Below are positions 53,647-63,344 of a DNA stretch of 64,000 nt, in pieces; positions within the stretch are counted from its first letter, which is position 1; each line of letters starts with the position of its first letter. The stretch is from positions 1 to 64,000 of the forward strand of contig NZ_JACONT010000015.1 of the NCBI RefSeq assembly GCF_014358075.1, in the 5' to 3' direction. The notes below the pieces were generated by a model. The model was not told the DNA's origin. It saw only the letters and a list, made by a program, of their open reading frames with translations, and did no database searches. Origin of the DNA: Sphingomonas albertensis. Lineage in GTDB: Bacteria > Pseudomonadota > Alphaproteobacteria > Sphingomonadales > Sphingomonadaceae. Position numbers and translations under genes: made by a program.

Positions 53647-53768
53647 ATCCTCCCCGCCAGGGGGAGTTGGCATCGAAGGTGACGGAGGGGGAGGACACGC
53701 AAGGGACGTGTCACTTACCTCCCCCTCCGTCTGGCATGCGCCAGCCACCTCCCCCTGGCGGGGGAGGA
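53647..53768. repeat. Dispersed palindromic repeat, family A (copy 5)
   Basis: About 122 bp from GATCCTCCCC to GGGGGAGGA, with the same internal blocks (ttggcatcgaaggtgacgg, ccgtctggcatgcgcc). It lies in the 251-base gap between the phosphate transporter start and the urcA-like gene end. Confidence 0.85.
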
Positions 53769-53808
53769 CCAATGATAACCGACGTTGTTCCCCGATCAGC
53801 GCGCTAGT

Positions 53809-54138
53809 TCAGCGAGCCGCACCGATACTGGCGAGTTGCGTCCCGCTCCGCCCGAGCAACGCGGCCAGCTTCACGCTCGCATCCGCGGTCATCTCCTGAC
53901 GGCACTGCCGCGAATCGGCGAGCGCGTCGAGGCCACCGGTACGCGGCTGGCAGGCGCTGGCGATCGCCGAGCGCAACCGGCGCTGGAACGCGGTCCGCCC
54001 CGCGTCGCTGGTCAGGTCGAGCCCGGCGCGCGACACGCGCACCGACACCGGCTCACGCGCGGGACTGGCCGATGCGCCCGCCGAGAACAGGCACGCGCCG
54101 ATGATCGCCGCCGAAGCGACGCTGATGAAAAGCTTCAT
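53809..54138 (-). CDS. UrcA-family exported protein
   Basis: 109 residues. Signal peptide MKLFISVASAAIIGACLFSAGASA. The mature region (REPVSVRVSRAGLDLTSDAGRTAFQRRLRSAIASACQPRTGGLDALADSRQCRQEM) matches the UrcA family: a strand, a helix and two Cys likely forming a disulfide. UrcA is named from Caulobacter uracil-linked expression; biochemical role unknown. The 226 bases upstream hold no gene I can support. Confidence 0.88.
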   Translation of the reverse strand: MKLFISVASAAIIGACLFSAGASASPAREPVSVRVSRAGLDLTSDAGRTAFQRRLRSAIASACQPRTGGLDALADSRQCRQEMTADASVKLAALLGRSGTQLASIGAAR

Positions 54139-54364
54139 GATGATGTTCCTCGATTGGTCCTGCGGTCCGCGGGCCTCGGCCTGCGGGCGACGGCGCCAGT
54201 GCGTCGGGACGCCTTTCTGGATGCGGCATCTCCGACGACGAACCTCGTCGCTGCGCACTCCCTAGACGCGCTTCATGACGCCCGCGCGACGCTTTCGCGA
54301 CGGTTTGGTGCTGCCACCACCATTCGCCGCACATAGTCGCAAGCGCCGCGCGAACGGCCCGATG

Positions 54365-54769
54365 TCACATTCCCGGATATCGCTCGAACGCAGGCAATGC
54401 GGCCACGTCCGCCATCCACGACAGGCGATCGGCCACCTGGATATGCGCACCCGGCGTCACCGCTTCGGGATCGTCGAGCGTGCACGACTGCACATCGATG
54501 ATCCCCGGCAAAAATTCGGCATTGGCATAAAACAGCCCCGTCCCGCATCGCCCGCAGAACTGCCGCCGGCCAGATGCGGACGATTCGTACGTCACCGGAT
54601 CGCCCGAGATCGTCACCTGCTCCGTCTTGAACGCGATCCAGCCGACCATCGGCGCCCCCGAACTCCGACGACAATCGCCGCAATGACACAGCGCATGATG
54701 CTCGGGCTCGCCCTGAGTTTCGTAGTGGATCGCGCCGCAATGGCACCGACCCGTCATTTTCGTCGTCAT
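54365..54769 (-). CDS. GFA-family (glutathione-dependent formaldehyde-activating) protein
   Basis: 134 residues. Zn-binding cysteines in GRCHCGAIHYE, CHCGDCRR and CGRCGTGLFY define the GFA/CENP-V fold. In named members the domain accelerates S-hydroxymethylglutathione formation, but most small family members have no proven role. ATG 54769; the next ATG (residue 5) is possible. It is downstream of the aspartic protease gene by 57 bases in the same direction. Confidence 0.92.
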   Translation of the reverse strand: MTTKMTGRCHCGAIHYETQGEPEHHALCHCGDCRRSSGAPMVGWIAFKTEQVTISGDPVTYESSASGRRQFCGRCGTGLFYANAEFLPGIIDVQSCTLDDPEAVTPGAHIQVADRLSWMADVAALPAFERYPGM

Positions 54770-54826
54770 GGCCAGTCCCCTAGTCCTTGTCTGCTCGGCA
54801 CGGCCCTGCCGACGGCAACCCTCATC

Positions 54827-56014
54827 TTACAGAAACGGCTTAAGGACGAACGTCCGGTCCGACGCGATGCCACCCCGTTCGACCGACAGCGTCACTGGCG
54901 TACCCGGCGCGCCGCTGATCTTGCGGATCACCGCGGGGAACGGTTCGCCGACGATCCGGTCGCCGATCTTGACGCCGGCAGCAGCAGCCGGGCTGCCCGT
55001 GCCGACCGCGGCAACGGTCATGCTTTCGCCTTTCCGGTCGATCCACAGCCCCGACATCCCATAGCGCTCTTCCGAAGCGTCGGCGGTGGTGTGCCGTTTG
55101 ACCCACAGCGCCCGCGCCCGCACGTCCGTCGACAGGTTGAACTGACGCAATATCTGCAGCCCGATAATGCCGTTGATCCGTGGCCGCATGTCTCCATCGC
55201 CACGGAGCATCACCAACGGGCGATCGAACTGCGCCCCGCCGAACGTGAAGCCCGCGGCACGCACGATCCTGGCTATCCCGGCCTGCCCGCCGATCCCGCG
55301 CGGCCGCACCGGCGCGTAAGGCTGCGTGTCGTTCCACAACCCGAGCGCGCGCGCGGTCGGCTGGTCCAGCGACAATCCGCCCGGCGCCCCCGTATCGAGC
55401 AGGAACCGCAGCCCCCTGCCCCCGACCGTAGCGCTCCCGTACAGATGCCGCGATCCGGCACCCGGTCCGCTACCCGACGCGACGTCGCTGATCGCGGATT
55501 CGATCCGGTAATAGCCGGTGCGCGGCGGGTGCCCGTCGGGATAGGTTCGCCACTCGCCGGCCTCGATGTCGAGGTCGCTGTCCATCGTGGTCAATATCCC
55601 GGCGGCGAGCATTCCTTTCACGTCGCTGCCGAAACCGAAACCGTCCACGCCGGCGAAAGCGACCGCGTTCTGCCGAACGCCCCCGCCGAACACGATGTCA
55701 CGAGCTAGGTAGACGGGCACGGTCGTCCGTCCGCCCACGCCCGAAGCTCGGGTCATGCCCGTCGGGGTCAGCTTGAGGGATTTTGCCAGCTCGTTGTCGA
55801 TCAGGCTGAGAAAGCCACCTGTGTCGATGGCGAACAGATACGGTCCCGCATCGCCGATCATCACCGCCATCACGACGCGGCTGCCGACAAGTTCGATTTT
55901 GCTGACCAGCACGCGCCCGGGCTCGGCCGCGATCGCGCGCGCCACGCCAAGCGTGTCGATCGCAATGCTCCCGCCGGCCACCGCCAGCATCCGAATCACG
56001 TCACGTCGATCCAT
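54827..56014 (-). CDS. Exported two-lobed retropepsin-like aspartic protease with PDZ-like C-terminus
   Basis: 395 residues. Twin-arginine-type N-terminus (MDRRDVIRMLAVAGGSIAID) suggests Tat or Sec export. Two aspartyl protease lobes are visible: FAIDTGGFLSLID near residue 65 and FLLDTGAPGGLSLD near 205, each with DTG. The end (SGLWIDRKGESMTVAAVGTGSPAAAAGVKIGDRIVG) has a PDZ-like ligand-binding motif. Most bacterial retropepsins carry one DTG and dimerise; here both lobes are on one chain, pepsin-like. It is divergent from the helicase gene. Confidence 0.88.
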   Translation of the reverse strand: MDRRDVIRMLAVAGGSIAIDTLGVARAIAAEPGRVLVSKIELVGSRVVMAVMIGDAGPYLFAIDTGGFLSLIDNELAKSLKLTPTGMTRASGVGGRTTVPVYLARDIVFGGGVRQNAVAFAGVDGFGFGSDVKGMLAAGILTTMDSDLDIEAGEWRTYPDGHPPRTGYYRIESAISDVASGSGPGAGSRHLYGSATVGGRGLRFLLDTGAPGGLSLDQPTARALGLWNDTQPYAPVRPRGIGGQAGIARIVRAAGFTFGGAQFDRPLVMLRGDGDMRPRINGIIGLQILRQFNLSTDVRARALWVKRHTTADASEERYGMSGLWIDRKGESMTVAAVGTGSPAAAAGVKIGDRIVGEPFPAVIRKISGAPGTPVTLSVERGGIASDRTFVLKPFL

Positions 56015-56114
56015 CCGGCAACTCCCTGGCACGCGCCGCCACCCTACCGCATGCCCTCGCGCCGACAAGACCAAGTGCTTGCCCGATCGGCCGCCGTTCC
56101 CTACCTGTTCACCG

Positions 56115-58418
56115 GTGAACCAGATCGCCCAAACGTCCGCGCCGCAAGCCGAGCCTCCCTATCTCCGCGGTCTCAACCCGCCGCAGCGCGAGGCCGTGCT
56201 GACCACCGACGGCCCGGTCCTGATCATCGCCGGCGCCGGCACCGGCAAGACCGCGGCGCTGACCGCCCGCCTCGCGCACCTGATCTTCACCAGGAAGGCG
56301 TGGCCTTCGGAGATCCTGAGCGTCACGTTCACCAACAAGGCCGCACGCGAGATGCGCGAGCGGGTGGGTCGGCTGGTCGGCGACGCGGTCGAGGGGATGC
56401 CGTGGCTCGGTACGTTCCACGCGATCGCCGCCAAGATGCTGCGGCGTCATGCCGAGCTGGTCGGGCTGCAATCCAATTTCACGATCCTCGATACCGACGA
56501 CCAGTTGCGGTTGTTGAAGCAGCTGATCCTCGCCGCAGACATCGACGAAAAGCGCTTCCCGACGCGGAGCCTCGCAGGGCTGATCGACCAGTGGAAGAAC
56601 AAGGGCCTCGTCCCCGCCGATATCGATGCCGGCGAGTCCGAGCGTTACGCCAATGGCCGCGGCGGTGAGCTGTACCAGCAATATCAGGCGCGCCTGATCG
56701 CGCTCAACGCGTGCGATTTCGGCGACCTGCTACTCCATATGCTCGTCATCCTGAAGACGCACCGCGACGTGCTGGCGCAGTATCAGCAGCGCTTCAAATA
56801 CATCATGGTCGACGAGTATCAGGACACCAATTCGTCGCAATATCTCTGGCTGCGACTGCTCGCGCAGGAGCGCAAGAACATCGCCTGCGTCGGCGACGAC
56901 GACCAGTCGATCTATTCGTGGCGCGGCGCGCAGGTCGAGAACATCCTGAAGTTCGAACGCGACTTTCCGGGCGCGAAGGTCATCCGCCTCGAACAGAATT
57001 ACCGGAGTACGCCGCATATCCTCGGCGCCGCGTCGGGCGTGATCGCCAACAACGGCGGACGGCTGGGGAAACAGCTGTGGACCGAGCGCGACGTTGGCGA
57101 GAAGGTCAAGGTCATCGGCGTCTGGGATGGCCCCGAGGAAGCGCGCCGCGTCGGCGAGGAGATCGACATCGTCCGCCGCACGGGCAAATCCTTGGACGAA
57201 GTCGCGATCCTGGTCCGCGCGCAGCACCAGACGCGCGAGTTCGAGGACCGCTTCATCGCGATCGGCATGCCGTACAAGATCGTCGGCGGCTTCCGCTTCT
57301 ACGAACGCGCCGAGATCCGCGACGCGCTGGCGTATCTGCGCGTGGTCAACCAGCCGGCGGACGACCTCGCCTTCGAACGCATCGTCAACGTCCCCAAGCG
57401 CGGCCTCGGCGACAAGGCAGTCGCCCGCATCCATCAGCTCGCCCGCGCCACCGGGACCCCGCTGACCACCGCCGCCGCGCGTATCCTCGACACCGACGAA
57501 CTGACGGGTGCTGCGAAGAAGTCGCTCGGACGCTTGGTCGGCGACATCGCCCGCTGGCGCGACATGGCGACCAGCCTCCCGCACGCCGAACTCGCGCGGC
57601 AATTGCTCGACGAGAGTGGCTACACCGCGATGTACCAGGCCGAGAAGTCGGTCGAGGCGACCGGCCGCCTGGAGAACCTCAGCGAACTCGTCCGCGCGAT
57701 GGAGGAATACGACTCGCTCGGCGCGTTCCTCGAACACGTGTCGCTGGTGATGGACAACGAGGGCGGCGCGCAGGATCCGCAGGTCACGATCATGACGATC
57801 CACGCGGCCAAGGGCCTCGAATACGACACGGTATTCCTGGTCGGCTGGGAAGAAGGCCTGTTCCCCTCGCAACGCTCGCTCGACGAAGGCGGGGTTAAGA
57901 GCCTCGAGGAGGAACGCCGCCTCGCTTATGTCGCGATCACGCGCGCGCGGCGTTTGGCGGTGATCATCCACGCCGCCAACCGCCGCATCTACGGCCAGTG
58001 GAATTCGTCGATCCCGTCGCGCTTCGTCGCCGAGCTCCCCGCCGAGCACATCGACACGGAAACGACGATGTCGGGCGGCGCGAGCCTCTGGCAAGCCAAC
58101 TGGTCCGACAGCGCCGATCCCTTCGCCGACGTCGCGCGCGGCACCGGCCGCGGTCCTGGCTGGCAGCGCGCGTCGGGAAGCGCCGCCGGTACCGGCAGCA
58201 CCTTCAACGCCAAACCCGCCCGCGTCGTCGAGAGCCGGTCCAGCGCGATCAGTCTCGGCAACAAGGGTCGCGACGACCTGTCGCTCGGCATGCGCGTGTT
58301 CCACCAGAAGTTCGGCTACGGCGCGATCGCCGAGATCGAAGGCAACAAGCTGGAGATCGACTTCGAGACGTCCGGTCGCAAGCGCGTGATGGACAGCTTC
58401 GTCACGATCAACCCGTAG
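56115..58418 (+). CDS. uvrD: UvrD/PcrA-type ATP-dependent DNA helicase
   Basis: 767 residues. SF1A 3'-5' helicase in nucleotide excision repair and replication restart. Motif I GAGTGKT (IIAGAGTGKTAALTARL), motif II VDEYQDTN, motif III GDDDQSIYSWRGA, motif IV EQNYRST, motif V TIHAAKGLEYD and motif VI YVAITRARR are all present. The C-terminal Tudor-like tail (GMRVFHQKFGYGAIAEIEGNKLEIDF) binds RNA polymerase in PcrA. The GTG at 56115 gives the usual family length; the frame is open upstream but runs across the promoter region. Confidence 0.95.
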   Translation: MNQIAQTSAPQAEPPYLRGLNPPQREAVLTTDGPVLIIAGAGTGKTAALTARLAHLIFTRKAWPSEILSVTFTNKAAREMRERVGRLVGDAVEGMPWLGTFHAIAAKMLRRHAELVGLQSNFTILDTDDQLRLLKQLILAADIDEKRFPTRSLAGLIDQWKNKGLVPADIDAGESERYANGRGGELYQQYQARLIALNACDFGDLLLHMLVILKTHRDVLAQYQQRFKYIMVDEYQDTNSSQYLWLRLLAQERKNIACVGDDDQSIYSWRGAQVENILKFERDFPGAKVIRLEQNYRSTPHILGAASGVIANNGGRLGKQLWTERDVGEKVKVIGVWDGPEEARRVGEEIDIVRRTGKSLDEVAILVRAQHQTREFEDRFIAIGMPYKIVGGFRFYERAEIRDALAYLRVVNQPADDLAFERIVNVPKRGLGDKAVARIHQLARATGTPLTTAAARILDTDELTGAAKKSLGRLVGDIARWRDMATSLPHAELARQLLDESGYTAMYQAEKSVEATGRLENLSELVRAMEEYDSLGAFLEHVSLVMDNEGGAQDPQVTIMTIHAAKGLEYDTVFLVGWEEGLFPSQRSLDEGGVKSLEEERRLAYVAITRARRLAVIIHAANRRIYGQWNSSIPSRFVAELPAEHIDTETTMSGGASLWQANWSDSADPFADVARGTGRGPGWQRASGSAAGTGSTFNAKPARVVESRSSAISLGNKGRDDLSLGMRVFHQKFGYGAIAEIEGNKLEIDFETSGRKRVMDSFVTINP

Positions 58419-58437
58419 ACGTCCCTGCTCGCTCGAC

Positions 58438-58466
58438 AAAAAAAGGCCCGCCATCGCTGGCGGGCC
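58438..58466 (-). terminator. Rho-independent terminator of the second TonB receptor gene
   Basis: A 9-bp stem GGCCCGCCA/TGGCGGGCC with TCGC loop, read on the minus strand, is followed by seven T (A-run 58438-58444 on the plus strand). On the plus strand no T-run follows, so it serves the receptor rather than uvrD. Confidence 0.92.
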
Positions 58467-58493
58467 CCAGTCGGGGGGAGAGAAGGGAAACCC

Positions 58494-61400
58494 TTAGAAC
58501 CTGATCGTCGTGCCGATCGCGAGGTTCCGGCCGAGCGAGTCGTAGCGCTGCGGGATCGTGTTGGTCCGCGCGAGCGCGACGTTGTACGAGTCCGGAACGA
58601 TCGGCGGGGTCTTGTCGAACAGATTGTTCGCGATCAGGCGCAGCGAGAACTGCTTGGCGATCGCGAAGTTGAGCGCGAGATCGAAATAGCTCTGCGGCGA
58701 GACGTGGTAGTAGCTCGTCCGCTCGCGCTCGGGCGTGCCGCCGATCGCCGGATCACCCGAATTGTCCGCGTTGGTCAGCGAACCGACATAGCGCCAGTTG
58801 AACGACGCGCTGAAGCCCTTGTCGACCGTCGTATAGGTCGCACGCAGGCCATGCGACCATTTCGGGATCAGCTGGCCGCAACCATTGCCGTAATAGCCCG
58901 CGCAGTTGCGCTGCGGCTGAACCGGCGAATCCTGACCACCCGCGAACGTCGTCAGCGACCCGTTGAAGCTCCAGTCGACCTTCCCGATGCTGGCCAGATC
59001 CATCGTGTACTGCGCCTGGAAATCATAGCCGCGCGCGATCGACTTGTAGAAGTTGGTCGTGCCCTGGCGGATGAACCCGGTGGTCGGGTTGCTGGATGCC
59101 GGCGAATACAGCGTGCCGGTACCGGGATTGCGGACGATGCCCTGGCAGAAGAACGCGTCGCCGTTCGAACGCTGACAGCCATCGGTGTAATAGCTGTAGT
59201 CGTTATAGCCGAGCGAGTCGTCGATCTTGATCTTGTAGCGATCGACCGAGAAGACCAGCCCGCGCACGAACCGCGGCTTCACGATCAGGCCATAGGTCTG
59301 CGTGTAGGCGGTTTCCGGATCGGCGGTGAAGCCACCCGAGCGCACCGTGCACCCGGTCGCTCCGGTCGAAGCATCGCCCGGGCAGATCAGCGTCGGGCTC
59401 CCGTACAGCGCGTCGGACAGGCCGGTCGCACGGCAGACGTCACGCGAGGCGATCGGTGCGCCATAGCTGACGCCGCCGTTCGCGTTGGTGGTGACGGTCG
59501 GGGCGCAGAAATCGTTGATCGTGCCCGAACCGCCGCGGGCGAATTCGACGTTGGTCGCCTGGCGAATCTCGACCACGGTCGGTGCGCGCTGCGCCTTGTT
59601 GAACGACGCGCGGAACGTCAGGTCGCTGACCGGCGCGTAGATGCCCTCGATCTTCCAGGTGTTGAAGGTGCTCGGGTTGCTGCTGTACTTCGACACGCGG
59701 TAGCCGCCGTTCACCTGCAACAGGTCGACGAAGCGCTTATGCTCGACGAGCGGCGCCTGCACCTCGATATTGGCTTCCCAGACGTCCTGCTTCAGATAGG
59801 TATCGGTGCCGCCCAGCCCTGCGCGATACACGCTGTCGGCGGTCGATTTCAGCGTATCCTTGCGATATTCCGTGCCCAGCGCGATCGCGACGCCCTGTTC
59901 GGCGAATGGCGACGTGACGCCGTATTTGCCGAGATCGCCGGTCACGTTCGCCTGCACGTCGTACAGCGTGCCGGTCGTGGTCGAGGTGCCCTGGTCGTAC
60001 AGATAGTCGATCAGTGCGGTGTTGGTGTTGCCCGCGCTGAACGCATCGAACGGAACGCAGGCGGCGTCGGTGGTGGTCGCGCAGGTCGGCGACGTACGCG
60101 TGCCGCCGACGGTGATCGAGTTCTGCAGGTTGGTCGCGTTGACGAAGCTCGGCGTGTAATCCTGATGGTTGCGTGCATAGACGCCGCCGAGGTCATAGGT
60201 CCACGCATCGCCGACCTTGCCACGGACGCCGCCGGTCAGGCGGACGCCGGTGTTCAGGTACGTGTCGGGTTGATCGTTGCCTTCGCCGAGACGATAGCGC
60301 AGGTCGATCGGCGCGGTGGCGGCGGTACCGGCAGCGGCGCCGCAGATGGCGGTCGCCTGCGATCCCGACAGGAACGGGTTGTTGCAGTTGACGTTCACGG
60401 TGCCGCCCGCGATCGCCGGATAGTTGTTGTACGACTTGTCGCGGAACCAGATGCCCGACGCATACAGCTCGGCGTCCGGCGCGATGTCCAGGCTGACGAA
60501 GCCGCCGGCGTTCACGCGCTCGGACGGACGCTGATAGGCATAGTTGCTGAAATAGTTCGACGCGTTGCCGGCACCCGGACCGAACGGCACGAATTCGCGC
60601 GTGCCATTGGGGTTGTTGACATACTGCGCGTTGGCGTTCGCGCCGGTCTGCGGCGTGATCAGGCCGCTCGTCGAGCTGCTCGGGGTCAGGCCGCACGACA
60701 GCGGCGCGTTCAGGCTCGTCTGCGTCAGATAGCAGCCCGAGTTCGAGCGCTCAGACAGCAACACCGGATCGGTGTGCTTGTAGTTGACGAAGCCGTTGAT
60801 GCGCAGCGCGCCGTCGAACAGCTTCTTGCCGGCGGTCACCGTGATGTCCGCCCGGCCGCCGTCGTTGGTCAGGCCCCGCGGGCTGCTGAACCCGGCCGCG
60901 CGCGCCAGCGGCGACGCGACCGTGTCCTTGTTGTTGTGGTTGTAGAAATTATAGTTGCCGTCGATCTGAAGGCCTTCGAAGTCCTTCTTCAGGACGAAGT
61001 TGACGACGCCCGCGACCGCGTCCGAGCCATAGACCGACGAGGCGCCGCCGGTCAGCACGTCGACCCGCTCGAGCAGCGACGGCGGGATGATGCCGACGTC
61101 CTGGCCGTTCTGCGTGCCGAGGCGCTTGCCATCGATCAGCACCAAAGTGCGCTCGAACCCGAGGCTGCGCAGCTTGATACGCTGACGACCGTCGGAGTCG
61201 TTATAGGTCTGCTGGCTGTCAGGCGCGACCTGCGGAAGGCGATTCAGCACGTCCTCGACGTTCACCGCGGCCTGCGCGCGGATGTCCTGCGCGGTGACAG
61301 AGGTGATCGGCGCGGCCGACGTCGTGTTGGGCCGCTGGATGCGCGATCCGGTGACGACGATCGAATCGTTCGCCCCGCTGTCCGTCGGCCCGACCGCGGT

Positions 61401-61568
61401 CGTGGCGGTGGTCGCATCGGCCTGGACCTTGGCGTCGGCGGGGGTCGGCGCAGCAGCCTGGGCCGGCGTGACGGGATCGGGCGTCATCTCCTGCGCCGCA
61501 CCGGGCAATGCCCACAGCATCAGCGAACCGGTTAGCGCTATCTTCGATACCGAATGACTGAAGTTCAT
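58494..61568 (-). CDS. TonB-dependent outer-membrane receptor
   Basis: 1024 residues. Signal peptide MNFSHSVSKIALTGSLMLW to GAAQ, a threonine/alanine linker, plug domain (IVVTGSRIQRPNTTSAAPITSV, LRSLGFERTLVLIDGKRLG, LERVDVLTGGASSVYGSDAVAGVVNFVLKKDF) and a barrel ending YDSLGRNLAIGTTIRF. It is longer than the first receptor but of the same sphingomonad plug type. It lies divergent from the glycosylasparaginase, mutarotase and fuconate dehydrogenase genes, suggesting uptake of a glycopeptide or oligosaccharide. A strong terminator follows. Confidence 0.94.
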   Translation of the reverse strand: MNFSHSVSKIALTGSLMLWALPGAAQEMTPDPVTPAQAAAPTPADAKVQADATTATTAVGPTDSGANDSIVVTGSRIQRPNTTSAAPITSVTAQDIRAQAAVNVEDVLNRLPQVAPDSQQTYNDSDGRQRIKLRSLGFERTLVLIDGKRLGTQNGQDVGIIPPSLLERVDVLTGGASSVYGSDAVAGVVNFVLKKDFEGLQIDGNYNFYNHNNKDTVASPLARAAGFSSPRGLTNDGGRADITVTAGKKLFDGALRINGFVNYKHTDPVLLSERSNSGCYLTQTSLNAPLSCGLTPSSSTSGLITPQTGANANAQYVNNPNGTREFVPFGPGAGNASNYFSNYAYQRPSERVNAGGFVSLDIAPDAELYASGIWFRDKSYNNYPAIAGGTVNVNCNNPFLSGSQATAICGAAAGTAATAPIDLRYRLGEGNDQPDTYLNTGVRLTGGVRGKVGDAWTYDLGGVYARNHQDYTPSFVNATNLQNSITVGGTRTSPTCATTTDAACVPFDAFSAGNTNTALIDYLYDQGTSTTTGTLYDVQANVTGDLGKYGVTSPFAEQGVAIALGTEYRKDTLKSTADSVYRAGLGGTDTYLKQDVWEANIEVQAPLVEHKRFVDLLQVNGGYRVSKYSSNPSTFNTWKIEGIYAPVSDLTFRASFNKAQRAPTVVEIRQATNVEFARGGSGTINDFCAPTVTTNANGGVSYGAPIASRDVCRATGLSDALYGSPTLICPGDASTGATGCTVRSGGFTADPETAYTQTYGLIVKPRFVRGLVFSVDRYKIKIDDSLGYNDYSYYTDGCQRSNGDAFFCQGIVRNPGTGTLYSPASSNPTTGFIRQGTTNFYKSIARGYDFQAQYTMDLASIGKVDWSFNGSLTTFAGGQDSPVQPQRNCAGYYGNGCGQLIPKWSHGLRATYTTVDKGFSASFNWRYVGSLTNADNSGDPAIGGTPERERTSYYHVSPQSYFDLALNFAIAKQFSLRLIANNLFDKTPPIVPDSYNVALARTNTIPQRYDSLGRNLAIGTTIRF

Positions 61569-61772
61569 ACCCTACCCCTTGTCCCGGATTGCGCGACGTC
61601 GCTTGCCCGGCGTGTGGGCTAAATGCTTGATCATATAATTTATGCCGTCAATACCTATACCATACCTTTATGGAACATTTACGACGAGATGTTGCAAATG
61701 CGTGACGCCTCTGGCGGACCACGCCACATCGCGATACCGTCGGGATATCACGTGAAATGGGGGCCAATACCA

Positions 61773-62795
61773 ATGACTTCACGCCGTTCACTGCTCGCAA
61801 GCCTCGGAACGATCGGGACTTTTTCTCTGGCTGCGCCCTTTTCGAGGACTGCCACCGCGGCCACCGGTGGCCGATCCGGGGCGGTCATCCTGTCGACCTG
61901 GGATTTCGGCGCCGCCGCCAATGCCGCGGCATTCGCACGACTCGCCGCGGGTGGATCGCTGATCGATGCGGTCGAGGCTGGCGCGATGGTACCGGAAGCG
62001 GACCCGACCAATCACAGCGTCGGCTATTCGGGCTATCCCGATCGCGACGGGCACGTGACGCTCGATGCCGTCATCATGGACGATGCGGGTGGCGTCGGCG
62101 CCGTCGCGGCCCTGGAGGACACGATGCACGCGATCTCGGTCGCGCGGCGGGTGATGGAGCGGACGCCGCACACGTTCCTGGTCGGCGAAGGCGCGACGCG
62201 GTTCGCGCGCGATCAGGGCTTCCCGCAACAGTCGCTGCTGACGCCGGAGTCGGAAAAGGCATGGAGGGAATGGCTCAAAACCGCCAAATATCAGCCCGAG
62301 GCGAACAGCGAAGTGCGCGGACTGACGCCGGCCCGAACGCCGGGCGGTGCGCTGGATCACGACACGATCGGGCTGCTCGCACGGACGGCCGACGGGCGGA
62401 TGGCGGGAGCCTGCACGACGTCGGGCATGGCGTTCAAGATGCGCGGGCGGGTCGGCGATTCACCGCAGGTCGGCTCGGGCCTGTATGTCGAGGCCGGCGT
62501 CGGCGGCGCGACCTCGACCGGGCTCGGCGAAGAGGTCACCCGGGTCGCGGGGTCGGCGCGGGTGGTCGCCTCGATGCGCGGCGGTGCCACTGCGCAGCAG
62601 GCGTGCGAAGAGGTGGTCCGCCATATCGCCAAGCTGCGCGGCGACGCGATCCGCGGCGTCCAGGTCGGCTTCCTCGCGCTCGATCCCAAGGGCAATGTCG
62701 GCGCGTTCTGCCTGCTGCCCGGCTTTACCTATGCCGTGACCGATGCGGCGGGCCGGACGACGGTGCTGAAGGCGGCATCCTTGTTCAAGGCGTGA
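61773..62795 (+). CDS. Tat-exported N4-(beta-N-acetylglucosaminyl)-L-asparaginase
   Basis: 340 residues. Tat-like signal MTSRRSLLASLGTIGTFSLAA. An Ntn-hydrolase precursor that cleaves itself: nucleophile Thr198 in DHDTIGLLA, then GACTTSGMAFKMRGRVGDSPQVGSGLYVEAGVGGATSTGLGEEV, which closely follows flavobacterial glycosylasparaginase. The enzyme hydrolyses the GlcNAc-Asn bond left after N-glycoprotein digestion. Start ATG 61773 is supported by the twin arginine. It is divergent from a TonB receptor and followed by sugar genes; an ordinary isoaspartyl peptidase is a less likely alternative. Confidence 0.93.
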   Translation: MTSRRSLLASLGTIGTFSLAAPFSRTATAATGGRSGAVILSTWDFGAAANAAAFARLAAGGSLIDAVEAGAMVPEADPTNHSVGYSGYPDRDGHVTLDAVIMDDAGGVGAVAALEDTMHAISVARRVMERTPHTFLVGEGATRFARDQGFPQQSLLTPESEKAWREWLKTAKYQPEANSEVRGLTPARTPGGALDHDTIGLLARTADGRMAGACTTSGMAFKMRGRVGDSPQVGSGLYVEAGVGGATSTGLGEEVTRVAGSARVVASMRGGATAQQACEEVVRHIAKLRGDAIRGVQVGFLALDPKGNVGAFCLLPGFTYAVTDAAGRTTVLKAASLFKA

Positions 62796-62858
62796 CGCGA
62801 TCGTAACGACGACGCCGACCAAACAATACCAATCCAACCCGAACAGGACCGGTCGAGC

Positions 62859-63200
62859 CTAGTCGCTCGGCTGGTCCCGGAGCGAGAAGATCCGCTCCAT
62901 GGCCACCCATTTCGGGCCGGCCGGATCGATGGGCCGCTGGTAGCGGTCCATCTCCAATTCCCACTCGGCGACCTTGGACTGGACCGCAGGATCCGCTTCG
63001 CGGGGAAAATCATCCTCGACCTCCGCGATCATCACGAGCCGGTCGGCGACCTGCCAGATCTCCATGTCGCGATACCCCCGATCGCGAATGTCGCGAACGA
63101 TCTCGGGCCAGACCGCGCCGACCGCGTGCCGCGCACGATAGGCGGCGATCAGGGCCGCGTCGTCGACGAGGTCGAGCGCACTTACGATCCGATATGCCAT
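62859..63200 (-). CDS. L-rhamnose/L-fucose mutarotase family protein
   Basis: 113 residues. RhaM-like dimeric alpha/beta barrel: YRARHAVGAVWPEIVRDIRDRGYRDMEIW with conserved His and W, then DPAGPKWVAMERIFSL. These proteins interconvert anomers of L-rhamnose or L-fucose. It faces the fuconate-dehydrogenase-like SDR with a 144-base divergent gap, suggesting a shared promoter and an L-fucose role; rhamnose is the alternative. Confidence 0.9.
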   Translation of the reverse strand: MAYRIVSALDLVDDAALIAAYRARHAVGAVWPEIVRDIRDRGYRDMEIWQVADRLVMIAEVEDDFPREADPAVQSKVAEWELEMDRYQRPIDPAGPKWVAMERIFSLRDQPSD

Positions 63201-63344
63201 GTTCGCTTTATCCTCAGCCTCATCTGGAGCCTCATCTGGCCGCGTCGCGGGACCCGGCTACCGCCTCAACATATCGCGGCTCTTCACAAAAGCTACTTTG
63301 ACTAATAAAACCGATCCAACGCATAACGACGCGCAGGAGATGGA

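Noticed and set aside
58445..58466. Terminator for uvrD on the plus strand
   Set aside because: The T-run is present only when read on the minus strand, so the hairpin terminates the receptor gene.
58704..61535. 943-residue open frame antisense to the second TonB receptor
   Set aside because: Composition is Arg/Val/Asp-rich shadow sequence of a high-G+C gene; the opposite strand has signal peptide, plug motifs and terminal aromatic residue of a receptor.
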